A DNA stretch of 48,202 bases from Actinomycetota bacterium (GCA_025963875.1 JAOPZY010000102.1:1-48202); one strand, 5' to 3'. Positions 1-8,332 are shown, numbered from the stretch's first letter. Notes: generated by a model from the letters alone, not told the origin. A program made the numbers and translations.

Positions 1-1
1 C

Positions 2-223
2 TATCACTCTCCAGAAGCCGTGGCCCAGTGGATAGAGGTGTTCGGCGGGATGGCGGAGCCGATGGTGCCGCGCACTCATGAGCAGGTCGGGCGCTACTTC
101 GACGGCATGGAGCTCGTCGACCCCGGCATCGTCAAGGCGGGCGAGTGGCGTCCCGACGCGCCGGGTGGGGCCCCGAGTCCTACGACCGGGTGGCTCCTAG
201 GGGGGGTCGCCCGAAAGCCCTGA
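2..223 (+). CDS. SAM-dependent methyltransferase, DUF574 family (C-terminal part)
   Basis: The open frame enters from the left edge, so only the last 73 or so residues are visible. The motif VPRTHEQVGRYFDGMELVDP followed by EWRPD and a terminal LGGVARKP is typical of the C-terminus of the actinobacterial DUF574 (Methyltransf_19) S-adenosylmethionine-dependent methyltransferases. The Rossmann SAM-binding part lies outside the window. The substrate of this family is not established. The family assignment rests on memory of the C-terminal pattern; the frame has no start in the window. Confidence 0.75.
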   Translation, partial: YHSPEAVAQWIEVFGGMAEPMVPRTHEQVGRYFDGMELVDPGIVKAGEWRPDAPGGAPSPTTGWLLGGVARKP

Positions 224-540
224 ACACCACAGGCCGAGGGTGCCACGCGGGCTCTTCGATCGGACCCTGCTGCGCGGAGAGGTTCGGTGAGTCTTCCGTG
301 TCTGCCACGGCTTTCTCGCGGGACCTCCCCGGCGAGGTCCGTCCGGCGGCCGGGGCGACCCTCGACCTGACAGGAGGGACCCAGACGGCAACCAGCTTCG
401 AGACGGTCTTCCCGGCCTGCAAGGTGATCTTCGGCGCGGGCGCCTCGGGCCGAGCGGGGGCCTCGGGCGGCAGCGCTCGGTGCCCACCGGGTCCTCTTCG
501 TGTACTCGCCGAGCCTCCTGGCGACCCCTCAGGCGGCACC
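224..540. other. Gene-poor stretch, probably decayed sequence
   Basis: No convincing intact gene is seen between the methyltransferase end and the CoA-transferase remnant. A short plus-strand segment near 397-440 reads FETVFPACKVIFGAGAS, faintly like the N-terminus of iron-containing alcohol dehydrogenases, but it is too short to call. The stretch is best read as degraded coding DNA. Confidence 0.4.
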
Positions 541-696
541 GGCCTTCCGTTCTTCTCGCTCCGCAGCTATGCCGGCAGCGACCTGCTCTCGGTCAACCCC
601 GCCATCAGCACGGTCGAGAGCCCCTACGGCGACGGCGCGGTCGCGGTCGTCCCGCCGCTGCGGCCCGACCTCGTGATCCTGTATGCCCAGCGTCGA
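541..696 (+). pseudogene. Remnant of CoA-transferase subunit A
   Basis: About 52 codons in one frame resemble the middle of the alpha subunit of acyl-CoA:acetate/3-ketoacid or glutaconate-type CoA-transferases. The visible motifs are GLPFFSLRSYAGSDLL, VNPAISTVESPYGDG and LRPDLVILYAQR, which match the family's LRGLxGSDLL...ESPFTGE...ALRPDVAIIHVQRAD region. No start, no upstream domain and no downstream part are in frame. After about 697 a different frame reads VEIGLATTRIGVGRDI and stops near 768, which I do not recognise. The piece is therefore a gene fragment, not a functional gene. Confidence 0.6.
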
Positions 697-801
697 GATC
701 GGCCTGGCGACGACGCGTATCGGGGTCGGCCGGGACATCGCCATGATCGTGGAGCGGCTCTCGTGACGGCGCGGTCCCCGTAGATCCCGCGTACGCTCGG
801 G

Positions 802-3800
802 CTATTGGACGTTGAGTGCGAAGTCGTCGACGACGAACGATGTCTGGAGCGTCGAGTCCTCCTGCCCGAGCAGGTAGATCTGGATCGTCTGGCCCTTGTA
901 GGCGCTGAGGTCGAGGGTCTTCTGCGTGTAGCCCGAGGCCGCATTGAGGTTGGAGTAGGTGGCGAGCGTCCCGAGCACCGTGCCGGATGGGTTGCGCACC
1001 TGCACCTGGAGGGTGTCGTAGGCGGTGGTGCTGCTGGTCTCGGCGGTGTCGATATGCAGCCAGAAGTTCAGCTGCGCGGTGCTGACGTTCGAGGGGACGG
1101 TGACCTGCTGGGAGAGGGTGTCGGTGTGGGTGGTGCCGTACCCGTCCAGCCAGGCGTCCCAGCTGCCGCTGTGCGGCGGTTCGGTGCTGGAATTGCCGAT
1201 CACGCCCGGCGTGGCCGCCCAGGGGGCGGGGTTGGTGGAGCCGTTCTCAAACCCGGGGTTCCCGATGAGCTGCGTGGGTGTGGACGCTGGGGTGGCGTTG
1301 GCTTCGTTGCTCTGACCGCTTTCGCCGACGGCGTTCACCGCGCTCACCTTGTAGAAGTAAGCCTGGCCGTTGGTGAGCCCGGTGTCTGTGCACGAGAGCA
1401 TGGCGCCGAGGCCGCTGCAGCCGCCCGCCGTCAGCGGCGTCTCTGCGCCGCTAGCCGTGCCGCGGTACACCTTGTAGGAGGTGATGGCGGAGCCGCCGTT
1501 GGAGGCGGGCGCAGCCCAGCTCAGCGACACCTGGGCGTTACCGGCCGTCGCGGCAAGGCCGGTGGGCGCGCCGGGGGCCGTCGCGACGCCAGTCTGCACG
1601 CCCACGTCGTCCACGGCCCAGCCGGAGTAGCTGCGGGGGTAGGTGTCGATGCTGTCGAAGCTGAACCGGACCTGGCTGCCGGTGGATTTGAAGGCGGACA
1701 GGTCGAGGCTGACCGGGGTGAAGGTCATCTGGGCCGGGTTCGTGCTGTCCCGGGTCCACAACGTCGTCCAGGCGCCGGTGGCGGTCTTGGCCTGGACCGT
1801 CATCTGGTCGGTGTGGCTGCTGTACGACTCGACCTGGTATTTCGTGTTGAACGTGAGGGTCGGCGACGCCGCTGTTGAGATGTCAAAGGCGGGGCTGGTC
1901 GCGAACCCGCTCGACCGCAGCGGGTTGTAGTTGCACGCCGAGGAGGAGTTGAACTGCAGCGAGTTCGGCACGGAGGCGGCGCCCAGGCAGTTGGAGCCGA
2001 CCCGCCACAGGCCCGTCGCGTTCCACCCGGCCGGGATCGCGGTGCCACCGTCGAAGTTCTGCAACAGCGGGTTGGCGACCGCGACCGGCGTGGCGCTCGC
2101 CTCGTTGCTCAGCTTGCCCTCGCCGAGGGCGTTCACGGCGCTGACCTTGTAGAAGTACGCCTGGCCGTTGGTGAGGCCGGTGTCCGTGCACGAGAGCACG
2201 GCGCCGAGACCACTGCAGCCGCCCGAGGTCAGGAGGCTCTCTGTGCCCGTGGACGAACCGCGGTAGACCCGGTAGGACGTGATCGAGACCCCCCCGTTGT
2301 TGGCGGGGGCCGCCCAACTCAGGGAGACCTGGCCGTTGCCGGGGCTCGCGGTCAGACCCGTGGGGGCGTCGGGCGGCGTCCCGGCGACGGGCGAGGCCGT
2401 GATGGTGACGCTCGACGTCGCCGTCTTCGCCGGCGCAGAACTGTCCGTGACCGTGAGGGTCGCGTTGTAGGTCGCGGCGGTGTTGTAGGTGTGGCTGGGG
2501 TTCTGGAGCGTGCTCGTCGCGGACCCGTCGCCGAAGTTCCAGCTGTAGGAGTAGGACGGGGTTCCGCCCGTGGCGGTGCCGGTGAAGGCGACGTTCAACG
2601 GGACCTGGCCGGAGGTCGGCGTGGCGCCGGCGGTGGCCGCAAGCGGGCTGCCGACTGCGGCGATAGTGATGGTGACGCTCGATGTGGCCGTCTTCGCCGG
2701 CGAAGAACTGTCGGTGACCGTGAGCGTCGCCGTGCAGGTGCATGCCGAGTTGTAGGTGTGGCTGGGGTTCTGGAGCGTGCTCGTCGCCGACCCATCGCCG
2801 AAGTTCCAGCTGTAGGAGTAAGGGGCTGTGCCGCCGGTGGCCGAGCCGGTGAAGGACACGCTCAGCGGGGCGTTGCCCGTCGTCGGCGTGCCGGAGGCCG
2901 TGGCCGAGAGCGGGGTGGCGCCCTGGACCCAGAGGTCCTCGAGGGGGTCGCCGAGCCCCCCCTGGTCGGCGGTCGTCATGGGGAATGTCGCAAGGCCGAT
3001 GTTGTTGTTGGGGTCGATGACGCCCGGGTGGACGTTCTGCATCGTGCGCTCCATCGCGGCCAGCACGTTGTCCGTCGTGTAGGCCACGTGGCTGACGTAC
3101 TGCTGCTTCATGTAGGTCGGCGATGCGATGACGACGGTCGGGACGCGGTAGGTGTTGCTGATGTGGTCCGGGCCGTTGTTGCCGTTCTGGGTGTCGTCTT
3201 CCGTGACCACGATGAGCGTGTTGTCCTTGTAGGACGCGTTGTTCATGATGGAGTCGACGATCTGCTTCGTGACGGCGTCGTTCTTCGGGATGTTCTGGTA
3301 CGTGCCCGGATGGTCGTTGAAGAGCTCGACGTAGGAATAGGCGGGCAGGCCGTTCGCCGTTACGAAGTTCATGTAGTCGTTCGCGATGGTCTGGTCGTCG
3401 TCGTTCTGGCCGCAGCACGTGTAGTGGTTGTAGTTGAGCTCCTCCGGGATGCTCGTGCCGGGCCGGTTGACCGGCAGCGCTTCAACGGCGTTGGTGGCCG
3501 GGTTGCGCCAGTACCCGCTGCCGGTGTTGAGCATCCAGTAGAAGTCTCCGTTCATGATGAACGTGTAGCCGCCGGTGGGGCTCTTCAGGAAGCGGTCGAA
3601 CTGCGTCCCGCCGGCGGTAGGGTAGGACTGCTGCTGCGAGTGGGAAGACGACTGGGCCGAGAAGAGCCACCAGTGGTTGGGACCGCTCGGGGGCTGCGTC
3701 CCCGTGCTGTAGGTGTCCATCAGCGCGTTGGCCTTGGCAAGCGTGTGGAGGTTGGGCACGGAACTGATGTGGTTCGTCCCCTGCACCACGCCCTTGCAGC

Positions 3801-4308
3801 CGGCCTGGATCGTGGTGGCGCAGTCGCCGAGGTAGTCGTCGAATGTGTGGTTCTCCCGGTAGAGGATCACGAAGTGCTGGAACGGCGGGAAGTAGGGGGC
3901 GAGCGGGTTGGACGTCGCCGCCGGTTGCAGCACCGCCTTCATGAGCTGGTTGCAGGTTCCGTTTTGGCACGTGGGGACCGGCATGACCGTCTTCTTGTTG
4001 TTGATGTTGAAGTTGTTCGGCTGCTGGAACCGCGCGAACTCGACGCCGTTCGCGGCGAATTTGGCGCCGGTGCAGTTGTAGTCGTCGCGCTTGTACGTCT
4101 GTGGGCGCTGGCCTTCGGGAAGATCGCTGGCGTCGTTGGGGTCGGTGTTGGGGTTCCAGCCCTTGAGTGTGCACGAGCCGACGCCCGTCGCCGGATGCGC
4201 GCCGTCAGCTTCGGACCGACGCAAGGAGATGCCCGTCACGGCGGTGAGGGTAATCAGCGCCAGCAGGCCAGGGACTACGAACATCCAGGGAACTTTTCTC
4301 ATGAACAT
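802..4308 (-). CDS. Secreted phosphoesterase with PKD and fibronectin type III modules
   Basis: This 1168-residue protein begins with a hydrophobic anchor or signal segment (about residues 8-25). A phosphoesterase domain of the phospholipase C/acid phosphatase family (PF04185) covers roughly residues 140-460; ENHTFDDYLG near 152-161 matches the family's metal-binding ENxxFDxxLG, and VTEDDTQNGN...GPDHIS matches its second Asp/His site. Then follow two PKD repeats (WNFGDGSATS in each), an FN3 domain, a jelly-roll-like segment, a second FN3 domain and a C-terminal beta-rich domain starting NPGFENGS. It likely acts outside the cell on phosphate esters; the substrate is unknown. ATG at 4308 is preferred because GAGGG lies 6 bases upstream; a TTG at 4332 would add eight residues. 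No neighbour suggests an operon. Confidence 0.85.
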   Translation of the reverse strand: MFMRKVPWMFVVPGLLALITLTAVTGISLRRSEADGAHPATGVGSCTLKGWNPNTDPNDASDLPEGQRPQTYKRDDYNCTGAKFAANGVEFARFQQPNNFNINNKKTVMPVPTCQNGTCNQLMKAVLQPAATSNPLAPYFPPFQHFVILYRENHTFDDYLGDCATTIQAGCKGVVQGTNHISSVPNLHTLAKANALMDTYSTGTQPPSGPNHWWLFSAQSSSHSQQQSYPTAGGTQFDRFLKSPTGGYTFIMNGDFYWMLNTGSGYWRNPATNAVEALPVNRPGTSIPEELNYNHYTCCGQNDDDQTIANDYMNFVTANGLPAYSYVELFNDHPGTYQNIPKNDAVTKQIVDSIMNNASYKDNTLIVVTEDDTQNGNNGPDHISNTYRVPTVVIASPTYMKQQYVSHVAYTTDNVLAAMERTMQNVHPGVIDPNNNIGLATFPMTTADQGGLGDPLEDLWVQGATPLSATASGTPTTGNAPLSVSFTGSATGGTAPYSYSWNFGDGSATSTLQNPSHTYNSACTCTATLTVTDSSSPAKTATSSVTITIAAVGSPLAATAGATPTSGQVPLNVAFTGTATGGTPSYSYSWNFGDGSATSTLQNPSHTYNTAATYNATLTVTDSSAPAKTATSSVTITASPVAGTPPDAPTGLTASPGNGQVSLSWAAPANNGGVSITSYRVYRGSSTGTESLLTSGGCSGLGAVLSCTDTGLTNGQAYFYKVSAVNALGEGKLSNEASATPVAVANPLLQNFDGGTAIPAGWNATGLWRVGSNCLGAASVPNSLQFNSSSACNYNPLRSSGFATSPAFDISTAASPTLTFNTKYQVESYSSHTDQMTVQAKTATGAWTTLWTRDSTNPAQMTFTPVSLDLSAFKSTGSQVRFSFDSIDTYPRSYSGWAVDDVGVQTGVATAPGAPTGLAATAGNAQVSLSWAAPASNGGSAITSYKVYRGTASGAETPLTAGGCSGLGAMLSCTDTGLTNGQAYFYKVSAVNAVGESGQSNEANATPASTPTQLIGNPGFENGSTNPAPWAATPGVIGNSSTEPPHSGSWDAWLDGYGTTHTDTLSQQVTVPSNVSTAQLNFWLHIDTAETSSTTAYDTLQVQVRNPSGTVLGTLATYSNLNAASGYTQKTLDLSAYKGQTIQIYLLGQEDSTLQTSFVVDDFALNVQ
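2483..2553. repeat. PKD-coding direct repeat, copy 1
   Basis: This 71-bp stretch inside the phosphoesterase gene recurs at 2750-2820 with two base differences. It encodes the WNFGDGSATS-QNPSHTYN part of each PKD domain. Near identity at the DNA level points to a recent internal duplication or gene conversion. Confidence 0.85.
2750..2820. repeat. PKD-coding direct repeat, copy 2
   Basis: Second copy of the 71-bp PKD segment, differing from the copy at 2483-2553 at two positions (g to c and g to a). The two FN3 domains of the same gene also share long near-identical DNA (around 1350-1435 and 2150-2235). Confidence 0.85.
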
Positions 4309-4512
4309 TGACTGCCCTCGCTTCCTCGTCAAATCGGGCGTATTGGTCGTAGTGCCTATCTAGTTCCGGCGGGGTAGCGCCGTCAAGAGGCGCGCGTGAA
4401 CGTTGGGAAAGAGTTCACAGTGCGTTCGCAGGCAGTTCGCAGCCCGTTCGCAGAGGCGGACGCTGGGACCACCGAGCGCTGCCCGCGGGAGACTCCGCCA
4501 CCGTGTGGCACC

Positions 4513-4899
4513 ATGCATGGGGTGGACGAGATCCGGATCGACCGCTGGCTCTGGGCGGTCCGCGTGTACAAGACGCGATCCCTCGCGACCCAGGCCTGCA
4601 GAGGGGGCCACGTCAAGATCAACGGCGCTCCGGCGAAGCCCGCCAGCCTCGTACGGTCCGGTGATCGGGTGTCGGCCTTCACGGGGCGCGAGCGAGTGCT
4701 GGAGGTGGTGCGCGTCATCGAGACACGCGTCAGCGCCTCAGTAGCCAGCGAGTGCATCGTCGACCACAGCCTGCCCGCACCACCGCGAGAGATGCGGTCA
4801 TCCGGGCTGGTCTGGGGGCCGGGGGCGGGCCGGCCGACGAAGAAGGCTCGCCGCCAGATCGACCGGTTGCGGAGCCGCTCCTTACCGCCGCCAAACTGA
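4513..4899 (+). CDS. RNA-binding S4 domain protein (Hsp15-like)
   Basis: The 128-residue product starts MHGVDEIRIDRWLWAVRVYK and carries a single S4 domain (about residues 6-65) with RIDRWLWAVR, TRSLATQACRGGHVKING and SGDRV, the pattern of heat-shock protein 15 (HslR/YrfH). Hsp15 binds free 50S subunits carrying nascent chains; whether this actinobacterial homologue does so is inferred. A basic tail (KKARRQIDRLRSRS) would aid RNA binding. ATG at 4513 is chosen because the domain begins directly after it; the frame is open further upstream to 4396, and GTG at 4522 is also possible. The gene reads away from the phosphoesterase gene and is followed by palindromic repeat copy A. Confidence 0.85.
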   Translation: MHGVDEIRIDRWLWAVRVYKTRSLATQACRGGHVKINGAPAKPASLVRSGDRVSAFTGRERVLEVVRVIETRVSASVASECIVDHSLPAPPREMRSSGLVWGPGAGRPTKKARRQIDRLRSRSLPPPN

Positions 4900-4951
4900 T
4901 TCCCGCCGGGTCACGGGCGCCCGCTGAGGCGTGCTCGGCGGCGCCTCTCGG

Positions 4952-5032
4952 CACGCCACCCAGGGGCCGGAGGAGGAGGTTGGGAGCCTAGCGCGCGGAT
5001 GCGCGCGATTCGCTCCCATCTTCGGATCAGAG
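4952..5032. repeat. Dispersed palindromic repeat, copy A
   Basis: An approximately 80-bp unit: a purine-rich lead (ggggccggaggaggaggt), then gggag-cctag-cgcgcg, a short centre, gcgcgcg-attcg-ctccc, then a cttcgga-like tail. Outer arms gggag/ctccc and the inner GC palindrome pair, with 5-base unpaired segments between. Related copies lie at 5846-5883, 14535-14600, 39331-39427 and 43501-43536. This copy sits just past the 3' end of the S4 gene. Confidence 0.8.
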
Positions 5033-5310
5033 GGCGGGCATCAGGGCTAGGCTTCTGCCTGGAACGTCAACACCGCTGGAACGCTGACGGAACGTGGCCA
5101 GCCCGTTTGTGCCCGACCTTTTCCGACCAATTGTCCGGTTTCCGGCCCGGTGTCCACACAGAATTCTCACAGCATTGGCAGGAACGCCCCCAAGCGGACG
5201 AGCCCACCACTCAGAGTGCTGAATGGCATTCATTCTGGGAGTCGACCCGCCTTTTCGCGGGTCGACTATCACGACCACAACTGGGGCAATGTCAGTCTGA
5301 GGAGGTGGTG
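5033..5310. other. No gene recognised
   Basis: The segment between repeat copy A and the hydratase-like remnant has open frames but none with family-like motifs, consistent codon use or a ribosome binding site. A local hairpin, acccgcc-ttttc-gcgggt-like, lies near 5240-5262 (gtcgacccgcc/gcgggtcgac), of unknown role. Confidence 0.4.
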
Positions 5311-5518
5311 CACAACTGGTACTGGGCTCGCGGTGAAGCCGGGCCGTATTCGGTCGTCGCGTGCGCATCGCCGCCAAGCTGGCGCACTTCGACGGTGCCT
5401 ATCTGCGATTCGCCGGTGACATCGAGATCCCACGGCATCGCGGTGGTGATTGGCCGAGACCCACAAGGACGACGCGATCTGGGAACTGATGTACTTCGGA
5501 CACGCCCGCGACCAGTAG
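5311..5518 (+). pseudogene. Remnant of carotenoid 1,2-hydratase/lipocalin-like gene
   Basis: Pieces of one protein are spread over three frames. The first reads HNWYWARGEAGPYSVVA, the next frame continues AAKLAHFDGAYLRFAGDIE, and a third ends ETHKDDAIWELMYFGHARDQ followed by a stop at 5518. The order and motifs (NWYWxxGExGPY early, WELMYFGHxR at the end) resemble the CrtC/AttH-like lipocalin family. At least two frameshifts and a shortened middle make it non-functional. The family call is from memory of these motifs. Confidence 0.55.
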
Positions 5519-5845
5519 CGCCGGGGCCGAACACGAATCGGACTCGTCTCGTTCGCTGGCCGATTGCCCGAGGTGGGGTCGGTGTCAACGACCGGACCTC
5601 GTCTGCGGACCGTACCTCGCGTGAGCGAGCCTGCTCGACGCGGCCAGCGAGGGCGCCTGGTACTTGTCGGCCGAGCTCCTCCGTCGGAGTCCGCTGACCT
5701 CGATCGGTGCTTCGCGGAGGGCCGAGTGCGGGCTATTGCTTGTGTGCCAAGGGGATATCAGTCGGTCAAAGTCCATATGCCTGTGCCGGCCACCCACGAG
5801 GTATGAAATGGCGTGTGCCCCTACTGGTGGAGTTGGAGGTTAGGT
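5519..5845. other. No gene recognised
   Basis: This stretch follows the hydratase-like remnant. I see no recognisable protein motif, RNA gene or repeat until the diverged palindrome at 5846-5883. Confidence 0.4.
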
Positions 5846-5883
5846 TAGTCGCCTATCGCGCGTATCTGCGCGATCACGGACTA
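5846..5883. repeat. Dispersed palindromic repeat, diverged copy E
   Basis: The layout is tagtc (arm), gcctat, cgcgcg-tatc-tgcgcg (inner GC palindrome), atcacg, gacta (arm). It has the same geometry as copies A and C and shares gcctat/gcctag next to the core and a ggaggtt lead upstream. It lies about 55 bp past the 3' end of the thiamine-binding protein gene. Confidence 0.6.
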
Positions 5884-5936
5884 TCCTCGTGGCCACGGGG
5901 TCTTCTGGGCGCGCGATGCCACCTTGATGCGGTATT

Positions 5937-6236
5937 TCACCCCAGATCGGCGAGTTTCTGCTCAAGCGAATCAACCTTGCTGGTCAGCCCATCGGTAACG
6001 CTGGGACGTATATCGGCTTTCAGCACGACAGACACGCGGGGGGCCATTTCAGCCACCGCTTCGACGGCTCGCTTCACGACATCCATGACGTCGTCCCAGT
6101 CACCCTCGATCGTGGTGAACATCGCGTCGGTGTGGTTGGGAAGCCCACTGGAGCGAACCACTTGCACGGCCCGGGCGACCAGGCCAGAGACTCCCTCCCC
6201 GACGCCCAAGGGAGTGACGGAGAACGCCACGATCAT
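5937..6236 (-). CDS. MTH1187-family thiamine-binding protein
   Basis: A 99-residue protein with the pattern of the MTH1187/YqgV (DUF77) family: [18 protein letters not shown] at the N-terminus, [20 protein letters not shown] in the centre, then a helix-forming tail. Proteins of this ferredoxin-like fold bind thiamine or related hydroxymethylpyrimidine compounds and may act as cytoplasmic carriers. The length is normal. ATG at 6236 follows GGAGGAG at 5 bases. No thiamine gene is adjacent, so the pathway role is inferred from the family only. Confidence 0.85.
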   Translation of the reverse strand: MIVAFSVTPLGVGEGVSGLVARAVQVVRSSGLPNHTDAMFTTIEGDWDDVMDVVKRAVEAVAEMAPRVSVVLKADIRPSVTDGLTSKVDSLEQKLADLG

Positions 6237-6474
6237 GACAACTCCTCCATCGTTCCTTGAGGTGCTTCACCTCTCCGGGCAAGTGGATCCTAGTCCACCC
6301 CGTTCACAATCGATCCCAGTGTTCCGGCGTACGCGCCAAAGAAGGAAGCAAGGGACCTTTCCAACAGATGGGAATTGATGTCGATGCATCGGGTGTCGTC
6401 CATCTCGGCAGTTGCCTGATTCCCGAGAGAACCGTATCGTGCGTTCAAGATAGAACGGGTCTCGAGAGGGGTTC

Positions 6475-6813
6475 GTGCGGGCGAGCCGAGGAGCTGGACG
6501 TCCCGTGGACAGGCGTGAGGGCTTGTGGCCGCCCGTAGTACCAAGCGTTGTCATCGTCGAGTTCTTGTCCGGTCGGCCGAACCGGGGCGCAAGGACGAAC
6601 CGGTTCCTCAAGGTGTGCGATGTCGAGGTGGCTCTCTCTGAGATTCGTGCCAGACGGGCCGCGCTACTCCGGAGCAAGACCGGCCGCGGATCCGCCGTTG
6701 ATGCCGTCGTTGTTGCGACGGCGGAGCCCGGCGGGACGGTCCTCACCGGTGACTTCGCAGACCTGAATGCCCTTGCCGCGCACGCGGAAGACGTGCTGAT
6801 CGAGCGGTTGTGA
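6475..6813 (+). pseudogene. VapC-like PIN domain protein, N-terminus lost
   Basis: The frame contains VVPSVVIVEFLSGRP, DVEVALSEIRARRAALL, SAVDAVVVATAEPGG and VLTGDFADLNALAAHA, which fit the second to last acidic motifs of VapC-type PIN ribonucleases. The first motif (an Asp near the N-terminus) is missing in this frame. A neighbouring frame just upstream reads LERGSCGRAEELDVPWTG, like the PIN segment that should precede VVPSVV, so a frameshift near 6530 is likely. No antitoxin gene is seen upstream. It is probably a broken toxin gene; a sequencing error is the alternative. Confidence 0.5.
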
Positions 6814-6888
6814 TTGCCGTGAGCTTGACCCCTGTGCCCGGCCCTCCGACGCGATCTCACTGAATCGTCCGGAAGCCGGGGGAGTCGG

Positions 6889-7311
6889 TCAGGCCGTCGG
6901 TGCGGCCGTCGTCTGTCCTACCTCGATGAGATGGCCGTCGGGGTCCCGGATGTACGCCCGGATTTCGACTCCGTGGTCTTTCGGTTCCGTGAGGAACTGA
7001 GCGCCCCTCGCCGACCATTCGCTGTAGGCCGCCCGGATGTCGGCGACCCGGAGGTTGAGAAAGGCGCTGGTGCGATCGGGGTCCGGTGGTGTCGTCAGCG
7101 TGACCGTCGGCTTGTCGTCCGTCGGGCCGCCGCCGACGTTGAGGATGAGCCAGGTGTTGACGAGCTTCATGATCACGGGATCCCGCTCCCGTACCACGGT
7201 AGCGCCGAAAACGGTCTGGTAGTAGTCACGCGACCGGTCCTGGTCGGAGACCACGAGGAACTGTGTGACCACGAAGCCCTGCTGGGGCCGGGGAGCGTCG
7301 TCCGGATTCAT
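6889..7311 (-). CDS. VOC family (glyoxalase/bleomycin resistance-like) protein
   Basis: This 140-residue protein has the paired beta-alpha-beta-beta-beta layout of the vicinal oxygen chelate superfamily: FLVVSDQDRSRDYYQTVFG at the start, FLNLRVADIRAAYSEWSARG in the middle, and YIRDPDGHLIEVGQ at the end. Substrate is unknown. Its ATG overlaps the stop of the ECF sigma gene upstream by four bases (ATGA), so the two are translationally coupled. The third of the usual metal ligands (E in LIEVGQ) is present, so metal binding is possible. Confidence 0.85.
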   Translation of the reverse strand: MNPDDAPRPQQGFVVTQFLVVSDQDRSRDYYQTVFGATVVRERDPVIMKLVNTWLILNVGGGPTDDKPTVTLTTPPDPDRTSAFLNLRVADIRAAYSEWSARGAQFLTEPKDHGVEIRAYIRDPDGHLIEVGQTTAAPTA

Positions 7312-8222
7312 GGCACCTCCTTGAGTTGGGATCCCAGCAACCCGTTCCGCTCCGGGTCGGCGAGGACATTGATCGTCGTGATCAGCCCGGCCTTCATCGT
7401 CAGCAGCAGGATCGCACTCAGTTGCCGCTCGGCGAACGCCAGCACGATCGTATGACCACCCACAGGGTTGGAGGCCATGGTCGTCCCGCCGAAGAAGCGC
7501 AGCACGTTGGTGGCGACCTGCTGCGATCCTCTGACCACGATGCCCGAACGCCGGTCACCGGGGCCGAGGTCCACGGCGCCCCACACCTGCGGGTCCAGGA
7601 GCCGGACCAGCCCGGCGATGTCCCCGTTCGAGCAGGCCTGGATGAACTGTTCGGCCGCGACCCTGTCCTCCGGCGCATTGACCACAGGTCCCTCTCGGCC
7701 GTCCGCGGCTTCGATCTTCAGACGTGCCCGCCGTGCGAGCTGGCGGCACGTCGGGGCCGGGCGTCCCACGGTGCCCGCGATGGTGTCGAACGGCACCTGG
7801 AAGATGTCGTGGAGGATGAACACGACGCGCTCGATCGGGCTCAGGCGTTGCAGCACCACGAGCATCGCCAGGCGCACGTCGTCGTCGAGGGTGACGCGGT
7901 CGGCGGGGTCGGTCGGCACCGGCCCGATCGGGGCCATGCCTGCCCCCTCGATGTCGGCGACCTCGCGTGCCTGCTCCCGGCGGGAACGCGCTGACCGGAT
8001 CTGGTCGAGGCAGATGCGGCTGGTAACCACCGTCAGCCATCCGCGGGCGTCCTCGATGGCGTCGAATGCGGCACCGGCGAGCCGCGTGTACGCCTCCTGC
8101 ACCGCGTCCTCGGCCGCCCCGATATCGCCCAGCATCCCGAAGGCGAGGCTCACCAGGTAGGTGCGATTGGCGCGCCAGGCTTCGGCGAACTGGTCTGCGG
8201 TTGGCGTCTCGATCGTTCCCAC
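7308..8222 (-). CDS. ECF sigma factor with SnoaL-like C-terminal domain (ECF41/SigJ type)
   Basis: A 304-residue sigma-70 family protein. Region 2 covers about residues 12-80 (VSLAFGMLGDIGAAEDAVQEAY, GWLTVVTSRICLDQIRSAR) and region 4 about 115-170 (LSPIERVVFILHDIFQVPFD). The C-terminal 120 residues form a SnoaL-like domain ending LADPERNGLL, resembling the NPDKL element of ECF41 factors, which lack a classical anti-sigma and use this domain for control. GTG at 8222 is preceded by GGGAGG. The gene is divergent from a CMD-like gene, the usual ECF41 neighbour, and an ECF41-consensus promoter lies upstream at 8264-8290. Autoregulation is inferred. Confidence 0.88.
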   Translation of the reverse strand: MGTIETPTADQFAEAWRANRTYLVSLAFGMLGDIGAAEDAVQEAYTRLAGAAFDAIEDARGWLTVVTSRICLDQIRSARSRREQAREVADIEGAGMAPIGPVPTDPADRVTLDDDVRLAMLVVLQRLSPIERVVFILHDIFQVPFDTIAGTVGRPAPTCRQLARRARLKIEAADGREGPVVNAPEDRVAAEQFIQACSNGDIAGLVRLLDPQVWGAVDLGPGDRRSGIVVRGSQQVATNVLRFFGGTTMASNPVGGHTIVLAFAERQLSAILLLTMKAGLITTINVLADPERNGLLGSQLKEVP

Positions 8223-8263
8223 CTTGTGCCGTCCTCCCGTGCGATCCGTCCCTACCGCTGTAC

Positions 8264-8290
8264 GACGAGGTCGGGGACTGGAATGTGACG
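8264..8290 (-). promoter_or_regulatory. Candidate ECF41-type promoter for the sigma gene
   Basis: On the minus strand, CGTCACA (8290-8284), a 16-base spacer and CGTC (8267-8264) match the published ECF41 consensus TGTCACA-N16-CGTC with one mismatch. The start codon is about 40 bases further on. This suggests that the sigma factor drives its own gene. Confidence 0.65.
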
Positions 8291-8305
8291 ACGTGACAGA
8301 CAGGG

Positions 8306-8332
8306 CGTCACGAATCCCAGCGCCATGTCGTC
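8306..8332 (+). promoter_or_regulatory. Candidate ECF41-type promoter for the CMD-like gene
   Basis: On the plus strand, CGTCACG (8306-8312), a 16-base spacer and CGTC (8329-8332) fit the same consensus with two mismatches in the -35 element and an exact -10. It faces the CMD-like, VOC and nitroreductase genes. It lies 15 bp from the oppositely oriented promoter. Confidence 0.6.

Noticed and set aside
145-783. Long plus-strand open frame of 212 codons
   Set aside because: Only a 52-codon central part looks like a protein family (CoA-transferase); the ends lack sense, so it is kept as a fragment.
1883-3418. 511-codon minus-strand frame
   Set aside because: Arg/His-rich shadow of the phosphoesterase gene in another frame.
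2491-4311. 606-codon plus-strand frame
   Set aside because: Antisense shadow of the phosphoesterase gene with skewed Val/Arg/Gly composition.
4930-5050. CRISPR-like repeat at copies A-E
   Set aside because: The copies are far apart and not in an array with spacers.
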